35,802 bases of DNA, from IMG/VR virus record IMGVR_UViG_3300036399_000742, positions 1 through 35,802 of that record. One strand, given 5' to 3'. Each line of letters starts with the position of its first letter. Within the stretch, counting starts at the first letter, position 1. The notes under the pieces were generated by a model. That model was not told the origin of the DNA. It was given only the letters and a program-made list of their open reading frames with translations, and did not search any database. Position numbers and translations under genes: made by a program. The stretch is from a virus. Below, piece after piece: positions 14,452 to 22,713 of the stretch.

Positions 14452-16029
14452 ATGGCCCTTCAATTCATTATCACCGACGCCGGACGCGCCGCCATCGCCC
14501 AAGTTGGCGGAGCCATCGGCCCTGTCACATTAACAAAAATCGCTCTCGGCAGTGCAGGCTACACGCCGCTTGCTACCCGCACGGCACTGCAAACCGAAAT
14601 CAAACGGCTCGATCCAACCGGGAGCAGCGTGCCAGTGCCGGGAACGATCCACATGACGGCGCAGGACGATTCCGCAGACAGCTACTCAGTCAAAGAAATC
14701 GGACTCTACACCAACAACAATGTCCTGTTCGCCGTGTATTCGCAGACAGGCGTCATCCTCACCAAAGGCAGCACGGCCAGCGCACTCTTCGCGCTCGATT
14801 TCGTGATGACCAATGTGCCGCCCGGATCAGTCACGGTCGGAGACGCAGGATTTTCCTACGCGCAGGCCAACGAAACTCGCCTCGGCGTGCTCGCCATCGC
14901 CACAACCGCCGAAGCGCAGGCTGGAACGGTTGATACCAAAATCATCACGCCGCTCAAACTGGCGCAGGTCACAGCCACAGAATCCCGCCGAGGCGTCATC
15001 GCGCTGGCAACAACAGCGGAGGCGCAAGCTCTCGCGCCGGATGCAACCAAGGCGCTCACCGTTGCCCGGCTTGTGGACCGCACAGCCACGACAGGGCGTG
15101 CTGGGGTGGTCGTATTGGCAAGCAGCACCGAGACGCAGACAGGGACAGACGCAAACAAAGCGGTCACGCCTGCATCATTGGCCAGTCGCACGGCCACAGA
15201 CGCACGAGCGGGCATCGTGGAGCTGGCAGACAATACCGAGACGCAAACCGGGACGGACGCAACACGCGCAGTAACGCCAGCGGGCCTCGCCAGCCGCACA
15301 GCTACACAGACCCGTGCTGGCATTGTTGAGCTGGCAGACAATACCGAAACGCAGACCGGCACGGACACAGCCCGCGCCGTCACGCCTGCAAGCCTTGCCA
15401 GTCGCACAGCTACACAGACCCGTGCTGGCATTGTTGAGCTGGCGGACAATACCGAAACGCAAACCGGGACGGACGCAACACGCGCCGTCACACCCGCAGC
15501 GCTTGCAAGCGTAAGCGCTCTTCTTGTGCCGCCCGGCGCAGTCATGCCGTTTGCGACCGCCACTCCTCCAAACGGATGGTTGCCCTGCGATGGGGGAGTA
15601 GTCAGCCGAACAACCTATTCGCTGTTGTTTTTTTGCATCGGCACAACTTTCGGCGCTGGCGATGGCAGCACAACCTTCAATCTCCCCGACCTGCGCGGCT
15701 ACTTCGTGCGCGGCAGTGGCACAAATGCGGACGGCACGGCAGCGGGAACTTTTGGGGCGAAGCAGGCGGATGCTTTTCAAGGGCATATACACACGACATC
15801 AGGCGAACTTCCGACAAACAATTCTTCTGCGGGGTATAAATTGCCAAGCAGCACAGTAAATGTGGCCACAGGAAACCAAACGGTGTTCAAAGGGACTCTC
15901 GATGGGGCTGTTATTTATCATAGTCATACAATCTCAGGGCCATCAACCGACGGAACAAACGGAGCCCCTCGCACCGCATCCGAAACCCGCCCGCGCAACA
16001 TCGCCATGCTTTACTGCATTAAATTCTAA
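14452..16029 (+). CDS. Tail fibre protein, gpH-like, with tail-collar domain
   Basis: The protein has 525 residues. Residues 1-140 are the P2/Mu fibre N-terminal domain that docks on the baseplate (FIITDAGRAAIAQVGGAIGP, VKEIGLYTNNNVLFAVYSQT). Residues about 140-355 are tandem units of the phage fibre repeat, 36 residues long and built on RAGIVELADNTETQTGTD and AVTPA. Residues about 360-430 are a tail-collar domain (PPNGWLPCDGG, NLPDLRGYFVRGSG). The C-terminus (HIHTTSGE ... RPRNIAMLYCIKF) is a short tip. No fibre assembly chaperone gene follows, so the tip may fold without one. It sets host range. Confidence 0.93.
   Translation: MALQFIITDAGRAAIAQVGGAIGPVTLTKIALGSAGYTPLATRTALQTEIKRLDPTGSSVPVPGTIHMTAQDDSADSYSVKEIGLYTNNNVLFAVYSQTGVILTKGSTASALFALDFVMTNVPPGSVTVGDAGFSYAQANETRLGVLAIATTAEAQAGTVDTKIITPLKLAQVTATESRRGVIALATTAEAQALAPDATKALTVARLVDRTATTGRAGVVVLASSTETQTGTDANKAVTPASLASRTATDARAGIVELADNTETQTGTDATRAVTPAGLASRTATQTRAGIVELADNTETQTGTDTARAVTPASLASRTATQTRAGIVELADNTETQTGTDATRAVTPAALASVSALLVPPGAVMPFATATPPNGWLPCDGGVVSRTTYSLLFFCIGTTFGAGDGSTTFNLPDLRGYFVRGSGTNADGTAAGTFGAKQADAFQGHIHTTSGELPTNNSSAGYKLPSSTVNVATGNQTVFKGTLDGAVIYHSHTISGPSTDGTNGAPRTASETRPRNIAMLYCIKF
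15193..15510 (+). repeat. Tandem 108-bp repeats in the tail fibre gene
   Basis: Three to four near-identical 108-bp units (36 codons) lie here. For example, the stretch starting at 15301 recurs at 15409 with very few differences, and an older copy begins near 15193. The units encode the RAGIVELADNTETQTGTD repeat. Copy-number change by recombination would lengthen or shorten the fibre shaft in frame. Confidence 0.85.
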
Positions 16030-16050
16030 GGAACGCCCCGCAGAAGACAC
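16030..16050 (+). promoter_or_regulatory. Dispersed 21-bp motif, copy 5
   Basis: GGAACGCCCCGCAGAAGACA plus C begins directly after the TAA of the fibre gene and ends 53 bases before the sheath gene. It is identical to copy 2. This copy lacks the T/G-rich segment that precedes copies 2 and 3, so the 21-bp part can occur on its own. Role unknown. Confidence 0.6.
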
Positions 16051-16103
16051 CGACGATCCATCCCCGCACACTCTCACCCGCAACCGCAAACCATTAAATC
16101 ACC

Positions 16104-17213
16104 ATGCCAGACACTTTTCTCCACGGCGTCGAAGTCCAAGAAATCACAGGCGGACCACGCCCGATCAAAACTGTTTCCTCATCCGTCATCGGCCTTGTCG
16201 GAACAGGCACAGCGCACGCGGATTTCCCGCTGAACACGCCCGTCCTTGTAACATCGCCCACAGGAGTCTCGACCAAACTCGGCGCGAGCACCTTCCTCGG
16301 CAAAGCCATCGAAGCGATTTATGCACAGACCGGCGCGGTTGTCGTGGTCGTGCGCGTCAGCGCCATGGCTGATGTCGCCGGAAGCTCCAGCCTGCTCACT
16401 GGCGTGCACGCCCTCCGCAAAGCTCAGGCCGAACTCAATGTCACGCCTCGCCTCATCGTCGCCGAAGGCGCTTATGAGACGACCACGATTGACGATGTGA
16501 AAATCGTCGCCTCTGCTCTCCGTGCGGTTGCCATCGCTGGCCTCGTCTCCAGCGTTGCCGCAATCGACACCGCGACCGAAGCCTCGGCATGGGTCACAGC
16601 AAACGGCAACGACCGCATTTACGGCATCTGGCCAGCAGTAAACGGCGGCGAAGACCCAGCTCCTTATGTGGCTGGCGTCATGGCTCGCATAGATAACGAG
16701 CGCGGGTTCTGGTGGTCGCCATCAAACAACGAAGTTTTCGGCATCGAGAAGATCGATAAGTCGGTTGATTTCACGCTGGGCGATACATCCTCGCTGGCCA
16801 ATGTGCTCAACCTCGGCAATGTCGCCACCTTCATCCGCTCAGGTGGCTTCCGCCTTTGGGGCAACCAGACCGGTAGCACGGACATCAAATACCAATTCGT
16901 GAATGTCCGCCGCACAGCGGATTTGATTTTCGACAGCCTCCAACGCGCTCACCTCTGGGCAGTGGATCGCCTCATCAGCAAGACCTACCTCGAAGATGTC
17001 ACGGAGTCCGTCAACGCCTACCTCGCCAGCCTCAAGAACCAAGGCGCGATCCTTGGCGGCAAATGCTGGGCAGACCCAGATTTGAACACCCCGGCAAACA
17101 TCCAACTCGGCAAGGTCTATTTTAACTTCACGTTTACGCCGCCTTACCCAGCCGAACACATCACATTCCGTGGTGAGCTGACCAACGAATACCTGTCCGA
17201 AATCCTCAACTAA
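16104..17213 (+). CDS. Contractile tail sheath protein, P2 gpFI-like
   Basis: The protein has 369 residues. The start TFLHGVEVQEITGGPRPIKT and the VSSSVIGLVGTGT that follows are typical of P2/Mu-type sheath N-termini. GFWWSPSNNEVFGIEKIDKS, then RLWGNQTGSTDIKYQFVNVR and ADLIFDSLQRAHLWAVDR belong to the conserved C-terminal core. The sheath contracts to drive the tube through the cell envelope. The gene has its own 21-bp motif upstream, and the tube gene follows after 8 bases. Confidence 0.96.
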   Translation: MPDTFLHGVEVQEITGGPRPIKTVSSSVIGLVGTGTAHADFPLNTPVLVTSPTGVSTKLGASTFLGKAIEAIYAQTGAVVVVVRVSAMADVAGSSSLLTGVHALRKAQAELNVTPRLIVAEGAYETTTIDDVKIVASALRAVAIAGLVSSVAAIDTATEASAWVTANGNDRIYGIWPAVNGGEDPAPYVAGVMARIDNERGFWWSPSNNEVFGIEKIDKSVDFTLGDTSSLANVLNLGNVATFIRSGGFRLWGNQTGSTDIKYQFVNVRRTADLIFDSLQRAHLWAVDRLISKTYLEDVTESVNAYLASLKNQGAILGGKCWADPDLNTPANIQLGKVYFNFTFTPPYPAEHITFRGELTNEYLSEILN

Positions 17214-17221
17214 AAAAAATT

Positions 17222-17731
17222 ATGGCAACCGCATCGAACATCTTAAAAAACTTCAACTTATTTGTCGACGGGCGCGGCTTCGCAGGCGTCTGCGACGAAC
17301 TGCAACTCCCGACCCTCGGCCTTGTGGTCGAAGATTTCCGCGCTGGTGGCATGGACGCCTCCGTAGCCGTCGAGATGGGCCAGGAGAAACTTGAAGCCTC
17401 TTTCGTGCTCAGTGGCTACGAGGAAAATGTCCTCAACCTCTGGGGCATCGGCCAAGGCACGACCGTCCCGCTTGTTGCCCGTGGCGCTCTCGAAAGCCTC
17501 GATGGCTCAGTGACGCCCGTGGTCGTTTACATGTCCGGCACGATCCGCTCGATGGAACCCGGCGCGTGGACAGCAGGCGAGAAATCGACCATCAGCTTCA
17601 CCATGGATTTACGCAGCTACAAATACACCCAAGCCGGCCGGACCATCAACGACATCGACATTCCTAACATGGTTCGCATCGTAAACGGAACCGACCGCCT
17701 CGCAGCCCAGCGCAACGCAATCGGCATCTAA
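17222..17731 (+). CDS. Tail tube protein, P2 gpFII-like
   Basis: The protein has 169 residues, the normal length. ASNILKNFNLFVDGRGFAGV and CDELQLPTLGL at the start, and RSMEPGAWTAGEKSTISFTM near residue 100, are the standard tube pattern. Hexamers stack to form the tube inside the sheath. The leader aaaaaaaattatg has no Shine-Dalgarno. Confidence 0.95.
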   Translation: MATASNILKNFNLFVDGRGFAGVCDELQLPTLGLVVEDFRAGGMDASVAVEMGQEKLEASFVLSGYEENVLNLWGIGQGTTVPLVARGALESLDGSVTPVVVYMSGTIRSMEPGAWTAGEKSTISFTMDLRSYKYTQAGRTINDIDIPNMVRIVNGTDRLAAQRNAIGI

Positions 17732-17738
17732 TCCGGCG

Positions 17739-18002
17739 ATGGCGAGCAAGAAATCCACCGTCGAAATCGAACTCGATTTCCCGATCAAAATCGAAGGCGT
17801 CGAATGCCGGCGTCTCACCCTCCGCAGGCCAAAGGTTGGCGACATCCTCGCAGCCGAGGAGGGGAACAAAGGCGGCGGCGACAAAGAGACGGAAATCCTG
17901 ACCTTTGCCAACTTGTGCATGGTGACGCCCGTGGAAATCCGCGACCTCGATCTGGGCGACTACAAGAAGCTCCAGAAAGCGTTCTCCGGTTTTTTAGGCT
18001 GA
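17739..18002 (+). CDS. Tail assembly chaperone, P2 gpE-like (zero-frame product)
   Basis: The protein has 87 residues. VEIELDFPIKIEGVECRRLT and TLRRPKVGDILAAEE, then the helical DLGDYKKLQKAFSGFLG, match the gpE family, which helps the tape measure and tube assemble. It stops at TGA 18000-18002. A slippery heptamer T-TTT-TTA (17990-17996) lies just before the stop, so part of the ribosomes should continue in the -1 frame. Confidence 0.9.
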   Translation: MASKKSTVEIELDFPIKIEGVECRRLTLRRPKVGDILAAEEGNKGGGDKETEILTFANLCMVTPVEIRDLDLGDYKKLQKAFSGFLG

Positions 18003-18124
18003 CGCGGGAGGACGCCATGCGCGGCACTCTCGCACTGGCCAGCCACACAGGATGGAGCCTTGCAGAGATCAGCGCAATGACCGCCGAGGAGCTTGTGGAC
18101 TGGTGCGGGAAACTTCCTAAATAA
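17739..18124 (+). CDS. gpE+E' fusion made by programmed -1 frameshift
   Basis: The zero frame reads GGT TTT TTA GGC TGA. Slipping back one base on T-TTT-TTA (17990-17996) continues with AGG CTG ACG from 17996 and adds 42 residues to give a 128-residue protein. The extension (RLTREDAMRGTLALASHTGW, SLAEISAMTAEELVDWCGKL) looks like the P2 E' domain, and P2 itself frameshifts at an equivalent T-rich heptamer. The -1 frame has no good start of its own at this point. It ends 2 bases before the tape-measure gene. Frameshifting is predicted, not shown. Confidence 0.85.
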
Positions 18125-18126
18125 TC

Positions 18127-20001
18127 ATGGCGACCGAGAAAAAATACAAAGCAACAATCGAAATCGGCGGGGCCGTGGCAGGCTCGCTGAAATCGTCGTT
18201 TGCAGCGGTAACGGGAAACACTAAGATTCTCGGCGCTTCGATGTCGAAGCTCAGAACCCGCATGAAAGAAGTCGGTGCGGCGATGAAAGAATCCGGCGCG
18301 GATACCGTCACGCTCGGCAAAGAGCTTGCCGCCCTCCAACGCAAAGCCGACGCCACCCGAAAGGTGATGGACTCATGGGGCAAGATCAAACCCATCGGCG
18401 ACAATTTTCAGACCGTTCTCAAGCGCACCGCTGGCGGATTCGTCGCCATAGGTGCAGCAGCCGCCGCAGCAAGTGCGGGCGTGTGGAAGCTCGGAACAGC
18501 CTTCGGCAACTTCGCCGACTCCGCAGCCGAAGGCGCGGCGACCCTCGGAACGGATGCAAATTTTCTCCTCTCCGTGCGCTACGCCGCAAGCCAAGTCGGA
18601 GCCTCCGCCGAAATGGCCGACAAGGCGCTTTCAGAAATGAATATCCGCATGGTCGAGGCGGGCGAAGACGGCAACAAGACCGGCGAAGCACTCAGCGAAC
18701 TTGGTCTAAACATCGGCAAGCTCCAAAAAATGGACACGGCTTCGCAGTTTGCCACGATCTCACAGGCGTTTTCCAAATACACCGGCAGCGTCAACAAAGC
18801 TAAGATCGCCACAGACATCTTTGGCAAAGCCGGGCGAAAAATCCCGAACCTGCTAAACCTCGGCAAGGAAGGTCTGCAAGGCTACGCCCAAGCCGCGCAA
18901 GATGCGGGCTATCTTCTCAGCGATTCCGACATGCTCATGGGCGATGCGTTCGACGAGGCCATGGGACAATTCAACCTCGCCCTGCAAGGCTCACAAAACA
19001 TCATCGGGCGCGAACTTCTGCCCGTGCTCACCGAGCTGATGACCTCGCTTGGTTCATTCATCCGCGAAAACGCCCCCAACATCAAAGCGATGGCGCAAGA
19101 GTTTGGCGGCTGGCTCAAAACCAACGGCCCGATCATTGGCACACAGATCCGCGACATGGCAAAAAGCCTGGTCGAAATGGGCAAGGCCGCATGGCCGTTC
19201 ATCGAATCTGTCGGAGGCGTCAAAGCCGTGCTGGTCGGCATCGCCGCTGTGGCTTTTGCGCCAGCAATCGCGTCTGTGGTTTCACTTGGAGCATCTATCG
19301 TCATGGCGCTGCCAGCAGTGGTCTCCCTCACAACAGGACTCTGGGGCATGGCCGCAGCCGCAGCAGGCGGAAGCGCAGCACTCCTGCCAATCGTCGGCAC
19401 GGTTGCCGTTGTTGCCGCTGGCGTGGTCGCCCTCGGCTTTGCGGTCAAGCATGTGGCCGACAACTGGGACACCTACGCATGGGCGCTCAACGAGGCATGG
19501 ACGGCAACAACCGGATTCATTTCAAACATGGGGAGCGCAATCGGCGAATGGGTCAACAACACCACCATGGCCATCGCAGACATGGGAACGAGCATCTACG
19601 ACAGCATCGCTGGAGCCTTCGACCGCCTCACAGGAAAGATCGGCGCGTGGTTCTCATGGGTGCGCGATAAATTCGCGAGCCTCGGAAGCTCAATCAAAGG
19701 CGTCTTCACAGGAGGCGACTCACCCGCACCGATTAACGGCGCACGCGCATCCGGTGGACCCGTCTCCGCTGGCAAAAACTACCTCGTCGGAGAGCGTGGC
19801 CCCGAAATCTTCTCGCCCTCCTCATCCGGGTCGATCATCCCCAATCACCGCGCAGGCGGCAGCGTGAGCAACGACAACCGCACGATCAACATCACCATCA
19901 ACGCCTCCCCCGGCATGAATGAACGAACGCTTGCCGACCTCGTTCTCGCCCGCCTCGATGGACGCCAAGCCGCCCTCGCCGGTGGCGCACTCTACGACTA
20001 A
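18127..20001 (+). CDS. Tape measure protein, P2 gpT-like
   Basis: The protein has 624 residues. The N-terminal half is largely helical and charged (residues about 20-85 KSSFAAVTGNTKILGASMSK with ELAALQRKADATRKVMDSWG). Residues about 361-441 are strongly hydrophobic (AVLVGIAAVAFAPAIASVVS onward), the segment proposed to enter the host membrane. The C-terminus has the hallmark YLVGERGPEIFSPSSSG near residue 551. Its length sets the tail length; at 624 residues the tail should be somewhat shorter than that of P2, whose gpT is longer. It lies directly after E/E'. Confidence 0.95.
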   Translation: MATEKKYKATIEIGGAVAGSLKSSFAAVTGNTKILGASMSKLRTRMKEVGAAMKESGADTVTLGKELAALQRKADATRKVMDSWGKIKPIGDNFQTVLKRTAGGFVAIGAAAAAASAGVWKLGTAFGNFADSAAEGAATLGTDANFLLSVRYAASQVGASAEMADKALSEMNIRMVEAGEDGNKTGEALSELGLNIGKLQKMDTASQFATISQAFSKYTGSVNKAKIATDIFGKAGRKIPNLLNLGKEGLQGYAQAAQDAGYLLSDSDMLMGDAFDEAMGQFNLALQGSQNIIGRELLPVLTELMTSLGSFIRENAPNIKAMAQEFGGWLKTNGPIIGTQIRDMAKSLVEMGKAAWPFIESVGGVKAVLVGIAAVAFAPAIASVVSLGASIVMALPAVVSLTTGLWGMAAAAAGGSAALLPIVGTVAVVAAGVVALGFAVKHVADNWDTYAWALNEAWTATTGFISNMGSAIGEWVNNTTMAIADMGTSIYDSIAGAFDRLTGKIGAWFSWVRDKFASLGSSIKGVFTGGDSPAPINGARASGGPVSAGKNYLVGERGPEIFSPSSSGSIIPNHRAGGSVSNDNRTINITINASPGMNERTLADLVLARLDGRQAALAGGALYD

Positions 20002-20003
20002 CC

Positions 20004-20453
20004 ATGGCCAATGACACCATGCTCGCCCTTGGCGCTTTCCGGTTCTCGATTTCGACTGCCGCATATCAGCAGTTGGAACGGCAAAGCTCCTACAAATGGG
20101 AAGAAGTCGAACGATTCGGGCAAGCCCCGCTCATGCAGTATTGCGGATACGACTCGGAAACCATCAGCCTCCAAGGAACGATCCTCCCCGAATACAAAGG
20201 CGGGCTTGGCCAGATGTCGCAAATGCGGGTTCAAGCCTCCCTCGGAATAGCCCTGCCGCTCGTCACAGGAACGGGCAACTATTACGGCCTTTGGGTGGTC
20301 GAATCGATCAACGAGGCGCAGGAGGTTTTCTGGAGCAACGGCCAACCCCGCAAAATCGACTTCCAGATCAACCTCAAAAAATACGCCGAGGTCACGCTGA
20401 AGATCGGGCCTTTCAATGTCAGCGCCTCCGGGCTTCTGGGATCACTGCAATGA
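20004..20453 (+). CDS. Tail protein U, P2 gpU-like
   Basis: The protein has 149 residues. MLALGAFRFSISTAAYQQLE, then YKWEEVERFGQAPLMQYCGY and QGTILPEYKGG are the conserved start of gpU, a tail completion/hub protein. It begins 2 bases after the tape-measure stop and overlaps the gpX gene by 4 bases, the P2 order T-U-X-D. Confidence 0.94.
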   Translation: MANDTMLALGAFRFSISTAAYQQLERQSSYKWEEVERFGQAPLMQYCGYDSETISLQGTILPEYKGGLGQMSQMRVQASLGIALPLVTGTGNYYGLWVVESINEAQEVFWSNGQPRKIDFQINLKKYAEVTLKIGPFNVSASGLLGSLQ

Positions 20454-20665
20454 ATGTCTACAAAACAAAGCAGGGCGACATGCTCGATGAGATTTGCCAC
20501 CGGCATTACGGGAGCACATACGGCCAGCAGGTCGAAACCGTGCTTGAGGTCAACCGCTCGCTTCGCCTCGCAGAGCAAGGCCCCTACCTCCCCGCCGGCA
20601 TCCACATCGTCCTGCCCATCATCGAAGCGCCAAAAGCAAAAGAAACGGTCTCGCTCTTTTCGTAG
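20450..20665 (+). CDS. Tail protein X, LysM-like, P2 gpX
   Basis: The protein has 71 residues and starts at ATG 20450, overlapping the gpU stop. YKTKQGDMLDEICHRHYG followed by VLEVNRSLRLAEQGPYLPAG and IHIVLP is a complete LysM-type fold of the gpX family, a small baseplate/hub protein. The longer frame upstream is an accident of overlap with gpU. Confidence 0.92.
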   Translation: MNVYKTKQGDMLDEICHRHYGSTYGQQVETVLEVNRSLRLAEQGPYLPAGIHIVLPIIEAPKAKETVSLFS

Positions 20666-20668
20666 GCT

Positions 20669-21778
20669 ATGAAGCCAGATTTTAGAATCACCGGCAGAGG
20701 CGGCGACCTCACCAAAACCTACGCCCAGCGCCTCGCCAGCCTCACCATAACAGACAACTCGACCGAGCAGGCCGACACCGTCTCCATCGAACTCTCGAAC
20801 CACGACGGCAAACTCCCAATCCCCTCCGAGGGCGAAATCCTGAGTATCGCCATAGGCTACGAAGGCAACACCGTGGACAAAGGGCAATTTGTCATCGACC
20901 AAATTTCGCTTTCCGGTTTCCCGGAGCGCATGAGCCTCTCAGGCAAAGCCGCCCCCTTCGCGGCAGCGGGCGGATTCTCACCCTTCCAAAGCCGAAAGAC
21001 TCGCTCGTTCGATGACATCACACTCGGTGCGCTCGTCACGAACATCGCAGCCGAATGTGGCCTCATCCCCGGCATCGCCCCTCAATACTACGCGGTCACG
21101 ATTCCGCACCTCGACCAGACCAACGAGAGCAACATGAACCTCCTCACGCGCCTCGCCCGCGATTACGAGGCACTCATGAAACCAACTTTCGGGCGCTTGC
21201 TCTTTCTGCCCCGCTCCACCGGCGCGAGCATCACCGGCGCAGCCCTCCCCGGCCCAACAATCACCAAGAGCGAGGTCGCCAGCTACAGCGCCCAATTCAG
21301 CCAGCGCACCAAATACGGCAGCGCAACCACCCGCTGGCACGATCCAGAGACAGGCGAAACAAATTCCTTTAAGCTCGACGGAGAAGGTAGCGGAGCCGAC
21401 TACGAAGCCCCCAACCTATACCCCGACGAGACCGCCGCCAAAAACGCCGCCAAATCCTTCCTCAAATCCAGCGAGCGCGGCAGCGAATCAATAACGCTCT
21501 CCATGTCCGGTAGACCCGACATCATCGCCGAGGGCCTCATCACGCTCTCAGGATTCCCCGACGCGATGAACAAAAGCTGGACGATAAAGACCGTAACTCA
21601 CTCTCTAAGCCCCAGCGGTTTCACGACCTCCGTGCAGGCCGAAATCAAAGACCTCTCGACCGCAAGCAGCGCCGAGGCCACCCCGAACACGACCAGCGCA
21701 GCGAACAATCCATCGACCCCCGCAGGCCGAAACATCGAGGCCGTAACATGGAATCCTGAGACAAATTCTTTCGAGTAA
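20669..21778 (+). CDS. Late control protein D / baseplate hub, P2 gpD-like
   Basis: The protein has 369 residues. FRITGRGGDLTKTYAQRLAS at the start, then DSTEQ-like ITDNSTEQADTVSIELSNHD and FVIDQISLSGFPERMSLSGK are the gpD pattern. The VASYSAQFSQRTKYGSATTR stretch and SWTIKTVTHSLSPSGFTTSV complete the hub domains. It forms the trimeric hub that carries the gpV spike. The Thr/Ala/Pro-rich last 40 residues are a disordered tail. It is the last gene of the late block. Confidence 0.93.
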   Translation: MKPDFRITGRGGDLTKTYAQRLASLTITDNSTEQADTVSIELSNHDGKLPIPSEGEILSIAIGYEGNTVDKGQFVIDQISLSGFPERMSLSGKAAPFAAAGGFSPFQSRKTRSFDDITLGALVTNIAAECGLIPGIAPQYYAVTIPHLDQTNESNMNLLTRLARDYEALMKPTFGRLLFLPRSTGASITGAALPGPTITKSEVASYSAQFSQRTKYGSATTRWHDPETGETNSFKLDGEGSGADYEAPNLYPDETAAKNAAKSFLKSSERGSESITLSMSGRPDIIAEGLITLSGFPDAMNKSWTIKTVTHSLSPSGFTTSVQAEIKDLSTASSAEATPNTTSAANNPSTPAGRNIEAVTWNPETNSFE

Positions 21779-21792
21779 AAAACTCACTCCCT

Positions 21793-21821
21793 CGCAGAGC
21801 CGCATTAAATCTACCTCTGCG
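21793..21821 (+). terminator. Weak hairpin after the late operon, possible terminator
   Basis: CGCAGAG (21793-21799) pairs perfectly with CTCTGCG (21815-21821) over a 15-base loop. The T-rich tract begins only at 21836, so this is a poor intrinsic terminator by sequence. Its position 14 bases past the gpD stop is suitable. Confidence 0.4.
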
Positions 21822-21859
21822 GGCCTCCAAAATTATTTTCATTTTTTTGAAAAAAGTTG

Positions 21860-21888
21860 TTGACGAGAAATCAAGTTTGTGAGATTGT
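21860..21888 (+). promoter_or_regulatory. Candidate promoter for the small early genes
   Basis: TTGACG (21860-21865), a 17-base spacer, then GATTGT (21883-21888), in an AT-rich stretch 55 bases before the gene at 21943. The -35 match is good and the -10 match is poor. It is the first plausible sigma-70-type promoter after the late block. Confidence 0.4.
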
Positions 21889-21942
21889 ATCTCCAGATCG
21901 AAGGCACCACGCCAACGACGAAAACAAAAACCAAAACGAAAA

Positions 21943-22146
21943 ATGAAACTCACAGAAATCTTTGCAAAGCTAAACATGGAACAACTGATTGAATCCTTTG
22001 AACTCACAGACACGCGCAACGACAAGGAAGTGCCAACCGTTCGCGGCTGGATGATGGACGAAATGGAGCGCCGCAACCCCGAAGCGTTTGAAGCCTGGCT
22101 AAATGGCGATGCAAAAATCCCAGCAAGAAAATACTTTCTTGCCTAA
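21943..22146 (+). CDS. Small soluble protein, function unknown
   Basis: I do not recognise this 67-residue protein. It is mostly helical (MEQLIESFELTDTRNDKEVP, RGWMMDEMERRNPEAFEAWL) with an acidic middle and a short basic end. The segment TVRGWMMDEMERRNPEAFEA resembles small phage proteins with a helix-hairpin, but nothing marks a function. It is first of three small genes with A-rich leaders (gaaaaatg) transcribed toward attP. Codon use is normal for the window. Confidence 0.55.
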   Translation: MKLTEIFAKLNMEQLIESFELTDTRNDKEVPTVRGWMMDEMERRNPEAFEAWLNGDAKIPARKYFLA

Positions 22147-22174
22147 CAACCACAAACCTCAACCACCACGAAAA

Positions 22175-22444
22175 ATGAACTCTAGAAAAACCACAAAGAC
22201 CGAACTTCAAAACGCCGTTGATTCATTCCGCTACCGCATGAGCTGGGTGACAGGCGGAACTAAAGACGAGATTTTGCGCCAAGCTCCAGTCGCTGTCATT
22301 GAACTTGAAGAAATGGCAAAAAAAGTTGCTGAGCTTCTTTGCAACTTGTCCAAGCCAGCGCTTCGAAATGAGCACCTCTGCGACTACGCCTCCCGCATTC
22401 CTTCAATGCTTGCAGAATATCGCCGCCGATTCCTCGCCGCCTAA
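22175..22444 (+). CDS. Small helical protein, function unknown
   Basis: The 89-residue reading starts at ATG 22175 (cgaaaaatg, the same leader as its neighbours); an earlier in-frame ATG at 22103 lies inside the previous gene. The sequence is helical throughout (TKTELQNAVDSFRYRMSWVT, VIELEEMAKKVAELLCNLSK) with no membrane segment. No family recognised. It lies in a block of short genes between the late operon and attP. Confidence 0.5.
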   Translation: MNSRKTTKTELQNAVDSFRYRMSWVTGGTKDEILRQAPVAVIELEEMAKKVAELLCNLSKPALRNEHLCDYASRIPSMLAEYRRRFLAA

Positions 22445-22454
22445 CAACCCACCC

Positions 22455-22477
22455 GGCGCGGGTTCGATCCCCGCGCC
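22455..22477 (+). other. Perfect hairpin resembling a tRNA T-arm
   Basis: GGCGCGGG (22455-22462), loop TTCGATC, CCCGCGCC (22470-22477). The 7-base loop matches the T-loop consensus TTCRANN and the stem-loop reads like a tRNA 3' end (followed by AGCC). No D-arm, anticodon arm or matching 5' acceptor strand lies upstream, so it is not a tRNA gene. It could be a fragment of an old attachment site, a tRNA-like RNA element or chance. Confidence 0.45.
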
Positions 22478-22509
22478 AGCCTTGACCAACCAAACCAAAA
22501 AAACGAAAA

Positions 22510-22713
22510 ATGAAAACAAAATCACTGATGACAGGATGGACAAAAATCGCAAAAAGCCACTACCGCCACGAAACAAAAGTGGAAGTTCTTAAAGACAACC
22601 AAGGATGGCATGTAATCGGTGGCTCTAACTGCGGCTATGCTTACTCAACAATGTGGGTGGCTATGTATGAAGCCGCCAAAACAAAAGCGGAATTTGTAAA
22701 ATTAGCTCAATGA
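22510..22713 (+). CDS. Small protein, function unknown
   Basis: I do not recognise this 67-residue protein. The leader is aaaacgaaaaatg. The sequence (KIAKSHYRHETKVEVLKDNQ, GWHVIGGSNCGYAYSTMWVA) suggests a small beta-sheet plus a C-terminal helix. The stop overlaps the next start by 4 bases (ATGA). No catalytic or binding motif is visible. Confidence 0.5.
   Translation: MKTKSLMTGWTKIAKSHYRHETKVEVLKDNQGWHVIGGSNCGYAYSTMWVAMYEAAKTKAEFVKLAQ

Noticed and set aside
288-16050. Calling the 21-bp motif a proven ECF promoter
   Set aside because: The GGAA start fits, but no common -10 sequence follows at a fixed distance and one copy has GGAAG, so only a regulatory candidate is claimed.
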